Below, one piece after another: positions 45,738 to 54,900 of a DNA stretch of 64,000 nucleotides. Each line of letters starts with the position of its first letter. Position 1 is the first letter of the stretch. The notes under the pieces were generated by a model. It was not told the origin of the DNA and ran no database searches. It saw nothing but the letters and a program-made list of their open reading frames with translations. The DNA comes from JAHECW01 sp964641415 (lineage in GTDB: Bacteria; Acidobacteriota; Thermoanaerobaculia; Thermoanaerobaculales; Sulfomarinibacteraceae), in assembly GCA_964641415.1 (NCBI GenBank), contig CAZXMW010000009.1:24548-88547 (forward strand). Reading direction: 5' to 3'. The position numbers and the translations under genes are program-made.

Positions 45738-47591
45738 CTACCGATTGATGTGGCCCGCGATCGCGACCAACCAGGAGCGGACCTCGTCTGTGGCTGCGCG
45801 ATCGTCCAGCCGAGAGGTTGTCATGCGGGCTGCAGCGTCCTCGTTGAGCAGGCGCTTCGCGTAGGCCACGCACTTCTTCTTGGCATTGGCGCCAACATCT
45901 ACCCACTCACGACCGGTGTTACGTGCCTCGTGACGCGTCTTGGCGACGTCACACGGAATATCGCTCACATCGTCCACGGCGACACGAATCCCGATAGCCT
46001 CGAAGATCGCTTCTTCGTGAAGGTAGTTTTCCACCTCACGTTTCGCGGTGAGGAATGCCTGAGAGCCGTCACTCCTCGAATTCACGCTGTCGCAAGCCGC
46101 TTGATACTTTGGCGGGCCACCTTCGTCGCGGTCGTAGATGTGGACCTCAGGCTTGCCCAAGGGCTTCAGATAGCAGTGGTTGACCCAGTCCTGAAGCGTG
46201 CTCCCGCCAAGAGGTAAAACCACAACGCGCGGATCGCTTCTCAGATCGACGATATCCGGATCATCTCTCCGAAGAACATCGGCAATGTTCTTCAGAAACG
46301 CCACGTCGTTCGGTCCCTCAACACAGACCAAAACTCGGACACGCTCATCGGGTAAGACACCAAGTTCATCTGCCACCCTTTTCATCGTGGAGTCGGTCCC
46401 CGTTTCGATTGTCCTGAGGCCGGTATCATCCATGGATATGTATCGAATGCCTTCAATTGGAACCATGCCGGCAAGCGCGGGTACGTGGGTGCTCAAAACA
46501 ACCTGGCATCCATCCTCGCTGGACAGTCGAAGGAGAGCATCGATCAGCATCTGCTGGTTCTCGGGATGTTGAGAGGTCTCTGGCTCCTCGATGGCGTAAA
46601 TGATGTCTTGCCTGCCTTCCTCATCTCTCTTGCGCTCTGCCTCAGCGCGGAAGAAGCTCAGGAGCACAAGCCGGCGAACACCGCTACCGCGTTTGTTGAT
46701 CGGTATTTGTTCATCGCTCGTGAGTGAAAGCTTGAAGATCCCATCCCATTTTGGCTCGGCCTTGAAGTTCGGCTTGAGTTCCCGCGCAATCTCAGGAGCA
46801 ATTGCTTCGAGTTTCTTGACAGTCCGTTGAGCAACCACCAGCGCTTTCTGTTGGACTGCACCCTTGATACTTTCTAACTCTGCGTCAAGCCCTCGAAGTG
46901 CCTCTTTGACGGCCAACTTCATGGGATCTTGGACTTCGTCCTCTTCGTCTGTGCTTGGTCTGTCGGCACGGAAGAGCGCGAAGGTCGGGAACGCGGCTTG
47001 GAGCTTTTCCCAGATTCGCTTCGCGTCCTCGTTCTTAAGAGGCACTTCGACGTCCTGCAATGCCAAGTCATCGACAGTAGCCCAAATCGCCTTTCGAAGA
47101 CTCGGGTTGGCACGACGATCGACTCTCTCATCGTTAATCTCAAAACCGTCTGCGATGCCCTTCAACTCTGTGTTCTTCTTTTGAAGCAAGTCAGCGACAC
47201 CGCGCGCCGTAGGATGGCGCGCGACGGCGACAACCGATTCTGACTTTTTGCCGTTGCTGATGTTCCAGACGCGGTGGATTTCCAGGTCGCCGTCCACATT
47301 CAGCAAATGCTCGTCTGCCAAAGAGGTCTCCGCGTTTTGATCTAGAACGAGGGTTTCTGGCAGCTCCGTGAACACACAGCCGATCCTCACTTCGTTGTCA
47401 TCCGCATGCACGCATTGGTCTGAAATATCGAACTTCGTTAGCTTGCAGTCGAAGAACACACCCAACGCATCCAGTACTGTGGATTTCCCCACGTCGTTTC
47501 GTCCGACCAATGCGGTCAAGTCGTCAAACATGATGGGCGTGTCGCCTCGGTATGACCGGAAGTTCTTCAGCTTGACCGCCTTGAGTCGCAT
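45738..47591 (-). CDS. OLD-family ATP-dependent endonuclease embedded in the BREX operon
   Basis: A 617-residue protein. The N-terminal ATPase half starts LKAVKLKNFRSYRGD and has the Walker A motif GRNDVGKST, a coiled-coil middle and the signature and Walker B motifs (SGVRRLVLLSFFRAEAERK, IYAIEEPETSQHPENQ). The C-terminal half is a Toprim nuclease: CVEGPNDVAFLKN and YDRDEGGP supply the acidic metal site. OLD nucleases nick or degrade DNA and are frequent in anti-phage systems such as Gabija. It is not a core BREX-3 gene. Its ATG at 47591 shares one base with the pglXI stop (TGATG). Composition is AT-richer than both neighbours, suggesting separate acquisition. Confidence 0.88.
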   Translation of the reverse strand: MRLKAVKLKNFRSYRGDTPIMFDDLTALVGRNDVGKSTVLDALGVFFDCKLTKFDISDQCVHADDNEVRIGCVFTELPETLVLDQNAETSLADEHLLNVDGDLEIHRVWNISNGKKSESVVAVARHPTARGVADLLQKKNTELKGIADGFEINDERVDRRANPSLRKAIWATVDDLALQDVEVPLKNEDAKRIWEKLQAAFPTFALFRADRPSTDEEDEVQDPMKLAVKEALRGLDAELESIKGAVQQKALVVAQRTVKKLEAIAPEIARELKPNFKAEPKWDGIFKLSLTSDEQIPINKRGSGVRRLVLLSFFRAEAERKRDEEGRQDIIYAIEEPETSQHPENQQMLIDALLRLSSEDGCQVVLSTHVPALAGMVPIEGIRYISMDDTGLRTIETGTDSTMKRVADELGVLPDERVRVLVCVEGPNDVAFLKNIADVLRRDDPDIVDLRSDPRVVVLPLGGSTLQDWVNHCYLKPLGKPEVHIYDRDEGGPPKYQAACDSVNSRSDGSQAFLTAKREVENYLHEEAIFEAIGIRVAVDDVSDIPCDVAKTRHEARNTGREWVDVGANAKKKCVAYAKRLLNEDAAARMTTSRLDDRAATDEVRSWLVAIAGHINR

Positions 47592-50407
47592 CAATCCTCC
47601 CCAATCCGCATCGCGGCGACGTCGTAATACATCAGGAGCTTCTCGTCCTCCTGAAGGACCGTGTCCGGGAGCTTGTGGGCGACGTCGATGATCGTGCGGT
47701 AGTCCTGGCGGTCGTAGGCGGCCTTGAAGCCGATGCGAACAGCCTCCGTCCGGAAGAGCTTGAGCTTGCGCTTCGTGGTCATGCGGTACTCCTCAAACTC
47801 GCGCAGGAGCTGCTTCTCACGGGTCTTCTCGAGGTCGCCCTGCTTGGAGGTGTCGGGGACATACCAACGGTCAACCGCCTTGGCGACCAGGGTGGGATCC
47901 TCCTTATCGAGATTGCGCAAATCCTTGAAGTTGGTCGAGAGATAACTGTGGATCTGGCTCGGCACGGGCCCGGTGCCGCCATAGCACAGGAAGTTCTGCT
48001 CGAGGATCACCTTCAGCTCGACGGTTTGCTCATGCTTCGCCCAGGCGTGGATCTCCTTCATGAAGACCGGCGCCAGCTCCTGGTAGGTCTGTGGTTTGAG
48101 CTGGAGCTGCTGGCGAAGCCAAACGATCGCGCTCGCTTCATCGGTCGGGAACAGGCTCAGCTGTTGGAGCTTGGTGATTGAGATGCGCTTCCGGTCGTAC
48201 TGAGCGACTTGCTCGGGCAAAAAGTACATACCGTCACGCTCCGGGAAGCGCTGGTCGAGACCCGAGAAGAACTCGGGGCTGGACAGAGGCACCGCCAGCC
48301 CACGCTGCACGTGAAAGGCAATCATCCGGTCGAGAAGCACCTGGGGCGTGCGCTCGGCAATCACCTCGGCCTCGCCGTCGCGGGCAACGAAGACCGGCAG
48401 GTTGGCGAGGTGCTCGCGAACGAAGGCCCACGCGCTGTCCTCGGTCACGGTCTCGACGTGGGCGCGCTGCTCGAGCTTCGAGGTGGGCTTGTAAGCGGAG
48501 ATGACGAGGTCCTGCTTGACGGCCGAGCTCGTGACTTGACGGTATGAACCCTGCTGCTTATCGAGCGTGCGAACGTCAGCGACCACGAAACCGGCGGTGC
48601 CGAGCGCTTCCTGGATCGAGCGCCAGACGGCGTTGGAGTGGTTGGAGAAGACCACGGTCATCCAGCGGCCCGGCTTGAGCACGCGGTGGTACTCGGCGAA
48701 GCAGCTGTGCATCAGGCCCTGGTAGTCGAGCAACCCCTTCTTCTTGGCCCGGTCGACAATGGCCTCGGGCCCAGAGTCGGTGAGCACCCGGTGCCACGAC
48801 TCGACCAGGAAGTTGAGGTCGGCGTAGTAGATGTTCTCGCCGAAGGGTGGGTCGGTGAACACGTAGTCCACGGACGCGTCGGGAATCGGAAGCGCGCCGC
48901 AGTCGCCGGTGGTGACGGCGGCAGCATTGTTGGCTGCAAAAGGTCGGCGGAAAGCATGCGTCACGAGCCGGCGAAGGCGATTCTCCAGGTTGTACCAAGG
49001 CGACACTTCAGAGTGCTGTGAGGGAACGTAGTAGACGCCCGACAGGTACTGGTTGACGTTCGATGAGGTCGTCCGCCCGTGCATGATCGTCTTGTAACGA
49101 TTGAGAAGAGACATCCCCCAGATCGCCTGCTCGACGAAGAACAGCAGCATGTTGCGCAGGCGCGCGTCCTCCACCACCGTGGCCCGGCGCCACAGCGCCG
49201 CCAGCGCGTGCGCCTGGCGGAGGAGGAAGAAGTGATGCAGGTGCGTTATGCCCGCATGGTCCATGCGCGCCCGCTCGTGAGTCATGTGCATGTAGGGCAG
49301 CTCGTCCGTGGGAACATCAACCGGGAAGGGCACGGCCCCGACCCGTCGCAGGACCTCACGATCGGCGTCGTCAAAGGGTTTCTCGTGCTTCACTGTGCCG
49401 ACCGAGTAGTTGACCAGCACCGGCACGCGCTTGGGCGACCGGACTTGGCGCCCGATGGCAGCGTCCTGCCCCGTCTCGTAGAACCGCTCCATCCGCTGTT
49501 TGGTCAGCCCCGCCCCGCAGCCCGGGCACGGGAAGGCGTCGCGCACCCGTTTCGTATCCGGGTCGAGCGCCTCCTTGACGAACACGACCTCACCCGCACA
49601 GTTCGGGCAGCTGAACACCTCGCTCCACACCGTGTAGTTGATGCGGCCCTTGGTCTTCCGGTCGGTATGGACGGTCTCATACATCCAGCCGAGCTCGTCC
49701 CGGACCTCCTTGAGGATTCGTTTCGCCTCTCGCTCGAATGCCTTCACGTCGAACGGCAGGTTGTAGTTTGCAGCGATGAAGGTCGCTGCCGGGCCGAGGT
49801 CACCAAGGATGGCGCGGCGGCCGCCCCACTGCGGCGGCTCGCGCCCTTCCTTCTTCCACTGCATCACGATCTGCTTGCGGTAGTCCGAGGGGGCGCTGCC
49901 GCAAAACTGCGCTGCCACTCCGGTGAGACCCGAACCGCAGAAGCCGTCCAATACGATGTCGCCGGGCTTTGTGTAGTGCAGGATTGACGGCACGATCGCC
50001 AGGTGAGGGACCTTGGTGTGGTAGCCGTGGGCCTTGTACAGCGCGTCCGTCTTGCCGACGCTTACGTCGACAGCAAAAGGCTCGCGATGGTACGAGTCGG
50101 CCGGGTTAAACGATCGACCGTGCTCTCGCACGAAGTCCGCCAGGAAGGGGTTCGGGCACGCCGTGTAGTACGGCGGGTCCGACAGCCGCAGGATGTCCTC
50201 GTCCGAGCCCTTGGGGAATCCTGGCGTCTTCCGGAACTCCGGGTCCTTGAGCTTTTCGGCCAGCTTCTCGAGGAAGTACTCGCGGCGAGCCTGATCACTC
50301 GGGAAAGTCATGCCGAGGCAGGTAATCTCCTGTGTGTCGGATTGCCTGCCTTCGTACTCGAAGCCGCCTTGCTCGGTTGAGAAACCGAACTTCTTCTGAT
50401 CGTTCAT
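47591..50407 (-). CDS. pglXI: BREX-3 adenine-specific DNA methyltransferase PglXI
   Basis: A 938-residue methyltransferase of the DUF1156-like type. SAM-binding motif I is LDGFCGSGLTG (residues 153-163). A zinc ribbon has Cys267/Cys270 and Cys294/Cys297, and the catalytic DPPF (519-522) is in FTDPPFGENIYYADL. A further DPPYY sits at 77-81. In BREX, this enzyme marks host DNA by N6-adenine methylation and helps to recognise non-marked phage DNA. The C-terminal third has no clear motif. The ATG at 50407 shares one base with the 103-codon frame upstream and has GAGGAGAG at proper spacing. It is a type 3 core gene. Confidence 0.93.
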   Translation of the reverse strand: MNDQKKFGFSTEQGGFEYEGRQSDTQEITCLGMTFPSDQARREYFLEKLAEKLKDPEFRKTPGFPKGSDEDILRLSDPPYYTACPNPFLADFVREHGRSFNPADSYHREPFAVDVSVGKTDALYKAHGYHTKVPHLAIVPSILHYTKPGDIVLDGFCGSGLTGVAAQFCGSAPSDYRKQIVMQWKKEGREPPQWGGRRAILGDLGPAATFIAANYNLPFDVKAFEREAKRILKEVRDELGWMYETVHTDRKTKGRINYTVWSEVFSCPNCAGEVVFVKEALDPDTKRVRDAFPCPGCGAGLTKQRMERFYETGQDAAIGRQVRSPKRVPVLVNYSVGTVKHEKPFDDADREVLRRVGAVPFPVDVPTDELPYMHMTHERARMDHAGITHLHHFFLLRQAHALAALWRRATVVEDARLRNMLLFFVEQAIWGMSLLNRYKTIMHGRTTSSNVNQYLSGVYYVPSQHSEVSPWYNLENRLRRLVTHAFRRPFAANNAAAVTTGDCGALPIPDASVDYVFTDPPFGENIYYADLNFLVESWHRVLTDSGPEAIVDRAKKKGLLDYQGLMHSCFAEYHRVLKPGRWMTVVFSNHSNAVWRSIQEALGTAGFVVADVRTLDKQQGSYRQVTSSAVKQDLVISAYKPTSKLEQRAHVETVTEDSAWAFVREHLANLPVFVARDGEAEVIAERTPQVLLDRMIAFHVQRGLAVPLSSPEFFSGLDQRFPERDGMYFLPEQVAQYDRKRISITKLQQLSLFPTDEASAIVWLRQQLQLKPQTYQELAPVFMKEIHAWAKHEQTVELKVILEQNFLCYGGTGPVPSQIHSYLSTNFKDLRNLDKEDPTLVAKAVDRWYVPDTSKQGDLEKTREKQLLREFEEYRMTTKRKLKLFRTEAVRIGFKAAYDRQDYRTIIDVAHKLPDTVLQEDEKLLMYYDVAAMRIGED

Positions 50408-50718
50408 CAGCTCTCCTCTGCAAGGGGAGTGACCAAGCTCATCGCGGCAACAGCGGGCTTGGTCAGTGACCAAGCCCGCCGGGCCTCGTTTACTGGCTCA
50501 GTTACTGGCTCATTTGCTGGCTCATGCCCCTTTGACAACGGCACAGCTCGGGTAGGGACATACGCCGAGTTTGATGCGCCCGCCGGCGCGGCCAGAGCTC
50601 GCGCACCTTGTTCGGTCTCTTGTCCGGTCGCATGTTCGGCAGCGTGTTCACTGGCGCGCGACTGACCGGCGAGGCGAAGGCGTTCCCCGGCGCTCGACGT
50701 GCCTGGGCGCCCACTCAT
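50407..50718 (-). CDS. Small low-complexity protein between DUF1828-like protein and PglXI
   Basis: A 103-residue frame exactly fills the space between two genes: its ATG (50718) overlaps the DUF1828-like stop as ATGA, and its TGA shares a base with the pglXI ATG. The protein is rich in Ala, Glu, Ser and Thr, with a repeat EPANEPVTEPVNE in the middle. It has no recognised domain, no cysteine and no membrane segment. It might be a flexible or small regulatory component, or an artefact of a non-coding leader; exact coupling at both ends favours a gene. The C-terminal codons contain a palindrome (50453-50479). Confidence 0.5.
   Translation of the reverse strand: MSGRPGTSSAGERLRLAGQSRASEHAAEHATGQETEQGARALAAPAGASNSAYVPTRAVPLSKGHEPANEPVTEPVNEARRAWSLTKPAVAAMSLVTPLAEES
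50453..50479. promoter_or_regulatory. 13-bp palindrome ahead of pglXI
   Basis: GCGGGCTTGGTCA (50453-50465) and TGACCAAGCCCGC (50467-50479) are exact reverse complements around one base, ending about 45 bases before the pglXI start in transcription order. A third half-copy, TGACCAAGC, is at 50430-50438. It could be a binding site or an mRNA hairpin controlling production of the methyltransferase relative to the genes before it. Confidence 0.5.
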
Positions 50719-51491
50719 TCAGCGATGCTCTCGTGCAGATAACGGACGATGCGCTCTTTGTTTGCCGCCAGGCTCGAGAACTGTTTCTCGCAGACGTCGC
50801 TGAAACGCGCCAGGACCTTGCGGTTGATCGCCTCCTGGTCCTCGAAGATCGCCAGTGACCGGAAGGGACGACCCCAGCGCTCGAACTGCAACAGGGTGAT
50901 GGTCGCGTCCCGGGTCTGCCCGTCACCTGGTAGGGCATGCACATGCAGCGGCCGCGCCATGCCGTTGACCCGACAGTCGACCCGATACATACCTTGGGGG
51001 TCGTGCTGGGCGTCGTACCAGTCGAAAGCCCTGCGGTCCTCCGGGACGGCCTCCGACATCAAACCTCTGAAGTCCTCCATGAAGGTCGACCTCACCCTCT
51101 CCCGAGAGAGATACGTGACGTCCGACACCTTGAGCAGAGCCTGGACGAACGAGTACAGGGCGTCGCCATACCGTTCGTCCTGAACAACGAGCACAAGCTC
51201 GCCGTCGCGGTCGTCAACCCGGAACGTGGAAAGCGCATTGGAGATGATCTTCTGGCGGTTCCCCTTCTGGAGGTCCTTCTCGTCGATGTCATAGGTCAGG
51301 TGCATGAAGGTGTGCGCCTCGTCGGAGAGCAGCCAGGACCCGCCTTCCTTCTTCAACACAATTGCCAGGTGGTCGCCGTCCTCGAAGAGGAAGGGCGTAA
51401 AAACCCGGTACCGGTCCATGCCCTCTGCCGCCGTCCGGATCTTGGCCGAGACCTTTTCGTGGAAGTCGCGCTCGATCGCCTGGATCGTCAT
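50715..51491 (-). CDS. DUF1828-domain protein in the BREX operon
   Basis: A 258-residue protein. The N-terminal half (IERDFHEKVSAKIRTAAEG, FLFEDGDHLAIVLKKEGGSWLLSDEAHTFMHL, DGELVLVV) matches the DUF1828 pattern, where the GD and LSD.G-like elements are conserved. The second half may be a DUF1829-like extension. Its molecular role is unknown; related proteins occur in restriction and defence clusters. The ATG at 51491 overlaps the upstream 162-aa gene by ATGA, and the stop overlaps the next small frame in the same way. It is not one of the six BREX-3 core genes. Confidence 0.7.
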   Translation of the reverse strand: MTIQAIERDFHEKVSAKIRTAAEGMDRYRVFTPFLFEDGDHLAIVLKKEGGSWLLSDEAHTFMHLTYDIDEKDLQKGNRQKIISNALSTFRVDDRDGELVLVVQDERYGDALYSFVQALLKVSDVTYLSRERVRSTFMEDFRGLMSEAVPEDRRAFDWYDAQHDPQGMYRVDCRVNGMARPLHVHALPGDGQTRDATITLLQFERWGRPFRSLAIFEDQEAINRKVLARFSDVCEKQFSSLAANKERIVRYLHESIAE

Positions 51492-51976
51492 GACGTCATC
51501 TCCTCGAACAGTCGCGGCTGAATCTCCGCGGGCACGTCGAAACTCAGGTCGGCCAGCATGCACCGAAGAGCTTCGTGATAGTCCCCGTAACGTTCGGTTG
51601 GTTCAGCGTAGGCGTCCTCCCGTGTTCCTATCTCCTGATATCGCTCAGTCGCGATGTGGATGTGGAACCCATAGAACGTATCACCCTCGATGTGGTTTGT
51701 GTGCTCGTGACTCTTGCCGTTAAAACGGCGCAGCCTGAAGAGCTGATTGGTGTTCGGTACGCACACTGCGACGATCACCGAGAAGTCGAGGGCGTTGACC
51801 CTGTTCTGCCGGAGGATCAGGCGAAAGGTGTTCCCCGCCTCCCCCGTCACCTCGAGGTCGCGTTCGTTGTGCCCCCGCTTCGAGCGCAAAGCCATCCGTC
51901 CGCGCCAGTCTGCCGGCAACGCCTTACGTTCGTGGCACAGCGCCTGGATCTCAGTGTCGGAGTACGTTCCAGCCAT
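51488..51976 (-). CDS. Unknown 162-aa protein downstream of brxC
   Basis: A soluble protein of 162 residues with a likely all-beta core (RDLEVTGEAGNTFRLILRQN, DFSVIVAVCVPN, LFRLRRFNGKSHEHTN, GDTFYGFHIHIATERYQ). The repeated histidines in the HIHIA region could bind metal, but I cannot name the family. It starts 6 bases after the brxC stop and ends in a 4-base overlap with the DUF1828-like gene, so the two look like an inserted pair between brxC and pglXI. Its small size and partner suggest an accessory or regulatory module. Confidence 0.7.
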   Translation of the reverse strand: MAGTYSDTEIQALCHERKALPADWRGRMALRSKRGHNERDLEVTGEAGNTFRLILRQNRVNALDFSVIVAVCVPNTNQLFRLRRFNGKSHEHTNHIEGDTFYGFHIHIATERYQEIGTREDAYAEPTERYGDYHEALRCMLADLSFDVPAEIQPRLFEEMTS

Positions 51977-51982
51977 GGCCCT

Positions 51983-54900
51983 CTACTCCAGGATAATCCG
52001 GACCTTGGTAGGGTCCTTGCCCTTCGTCGCCTCCAAAAGGTGCTTCTCGAATCTCTCCCTCACATCGCCCAGGGTGCAGGGCAGTCCGCCGCTGACTAGA
52101 GCATGGTGGAGAGACTCCCTGGAAAGCACCACCTTTTGCAGCCCCGACAGCACATCCTGCAGGGCCTTGACGAACACCGGGCCCACCGGGTCCGGGAGCT
52201 CGCGCCTCTCCAGGAACTGAGCCACCGCCTCCTTCCCTTTCGGGTCTGTCAGAAGCTCCACGTTCTCCGCGACCGTCGGGTCTTCGAGGTTGGCGACAAG
52301 AGTCGCCGTCCAGTCCTTCACCAGGTCGTCGAGCTGCTCATCAAGGTCCCGAAGCACCACAGCCACTGGGGCACCCGTTGTGCTCTCCTCGAGCGGCCTA
52401 TACGAGCAGTGCGGACAGATGGGGTCCGCCTCGAGATCGGCCTTGGTGAGGCTGAAGCATGTCTTCAGTGCAAAGAGGCCGTTCTCGAAGGTCCTCAGCT
52501 GCTGGGTCGGCATCATCTCCACCCCGGCGAGCTTCTGCAACTGGGCAAGGCGCGAGTCCTTGGTGAGCGCGCCCTTCTTCTTGTCGTCGTTGGCGCCGAG
52601 CCTGCACTTGCTGTGGGCATCGACGTACGCATCTTGATAGCCGGCCTTGAGCTGGGCCAGCACCTGGCCGAGGGACCGTTGGAACGATGGATCGGCGCGG
52701 TGCTTCGGGCTCGTCACCTTGGCCAGCAGCTCACCTCGCTTCTCGCGGACATCCAGTGCCCACGGGTGAGACGCATCCAAGACCGCCTCCGCCTTTCCGA
52801 GATACGCGGTGACAGGGCCGACCTGCTGCACCAGCTGCATCAGCTCCTCGACCTCGTGTACCAGGCTCAGGCCGGCACTCTGCGCGGTCACCTGGGTCGT
52901 GTCATACGGGAAGTTCTTCAGCTTGCCTTGCGTGTTGAACGCCTGCAGGGACTCGAGGAACGCCTTGTGCTCGGCGAGCTTCGCCCGCCACTCCGCCTGT
53001 TCCTGCTCGGACAGGATCGGCTTGGCCCACAGGACCATGTCGGCGACATGGGAATGCGCGACCACGGTCTTGTTCACTCGCTCCGCCACTCTGCCCTGGA
53101 GCTGGGTCACTCCCTCGTCCCGCTTGCTGGGATCGACCACCAGTCCCTTTGGCACGCCGAGCAGGTCGAACAGCTCCTGCAAGGCACCAAGGGGTAGGTC
53201 CCGCGGCCGTTCGATGTGCTTGAAGCACGCCATGTCGGAGATCGGGATCTTGGCGAACTGGTCGACCGCCGCGGCGTCGAGCTTGCGGCCGGGGATGCTC
53301 AGCACCACGTCACCGCTGTGGACCAGAGCGGCCAGGACCACTGCGAGGAACTCGGGCTCGAGCCGGAAGCGCGTCCAGTAGTCCACGCCGGCGAAGTCCG
53401 AGACAAGCTCGTTGCGGTTGACCACCTGGCCCTGGCCCTTCTGGGACACGGCATCGAGCACGCTCTTGGCGTAGCGCGAGCTTCGCGGCTTGAGGTGATC
53501 GCCATCGAGGAGCTCCAGAGCATCGAGCACTGCGGTGCCGCTCTTGCTCTTGACGCTCCCTGCAATCCACCGAAGTGCGTCCTGTGCTGCCTGCTCGCGG
53601 TTGTCCCGGGTCACAACGACGCTGAACACCGGGTAGTCCGGGCTCTTGTCCTCGAACTCCGGCGCCAGGCAGACCGAGCCAGCGATGTTCACCAGGTCGC
53701 GCACCGTCGCCCGCGTCAGCCCGCCGGCGATCTTGCCCTGCACGACATCTGCGAGCGATCGGCCACGGCCTTGGTATGCCACCTCGAACGCGGTCGTCAT
53801 GTGCTCCCGAAACCAGCTGGTGAGGCTACGCAGGTGCTCGGTCGCCTTGTCCTCGTAGATCTTCTTGTTGCTCCCTGAGGCGGTCGACGCCTGCTCACGC
53901 GCGCCCGCATACAGCTTCAGTATCCTGTCGAAGTCGTCGTCGCGCCGCTTGAGACGGAAGAAGACCTCGTCCGCCTTCTTCTCGTCCTTGAAGTACGGCG
54001 GGTCGAAGGGCTGGATGAAGTAGAGGTAGAAGTCTCGGGGTGGCTGGGCGGTCGAGCGTTCGTTGGGCGCGCCGAAGAACAGATATCCGCTCCGGCCTGC
54101 CTTGCGCTCCCGCCACTCGATCTCGTGCTCCCAGATGCGGTAGCCCGGCACGTGCTGTGGCGCGTCCGGGTCCTCGAGCACGACCCTCCTGAGGGCGTCG
54201 AAGTAGTACCTGTCGAGCTGGTCATCGGCGAGTGACTCGGCCTTCTTCTCGATCAATGAGTCGAAGTCGATGTCCTTCTTGAGGTCGAGGAAGTACTGAC
54301 CGTTCTCCGGGTTGAAGCTAATGAACTGGCCGCTGACCGTCTTCAGGATCTCCTTGAGCACGGTCTCGACCATGGTCTTGAGGAACTCCGCGTCTTTCTC
54401 GGGGATGGGTAGGAGAAGGCAGAGGTCGTCGCGCAGCTCCTCGGCAGTCGCACCGAGCGGTCCGTAGATATCGCCGGTCGTCAGCCGGTGAACAGAAAGG
54501 GCACGGATCAGGCGGAGAGCTGCTGGGCGGTACTGCGGGCGGGTGAACGCCTGCTGGATCCTGCCCTCGAGCACGCTGCTCTTGTCGATGACCTCCTTGA
54601 TCTCCGAAACCGAGCGGAACGATGGGTTGTCCTGGAGGGTCTGCCAGTACGAGTCGTATGCGATGAGCCCCGGCTCGTCTGCCGGAACATCCTGGTCGAC
54701 CAGCTGACGGATCGCCACGCTGAGGGTCTTCAGCACCTCGCGCTTCTCGGCCACGTACACCCGCTCGAAGGTATCGAGGTAGGCCGGGTGAACCGGGTAG
54801 AGGCGAATGAACTCCTCGATCCTCTCGTTCATGGCGCCGAACAGAGGCGCGAACTGAACCAGGTGGCCCCGGATCTGCCCCTGCTGGCTCTCGCTCTTCT

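Noticed and set aside
42898..47591. Gabija system formed by the OLD nuclease and the neighbouring helicase
   Set aside because: Gabija needs a UvrD-like helicase GajB. The neighbour is an SNF2-type DEAH helicase that fits BrxHII and is flanked by pglZ and pglXI.
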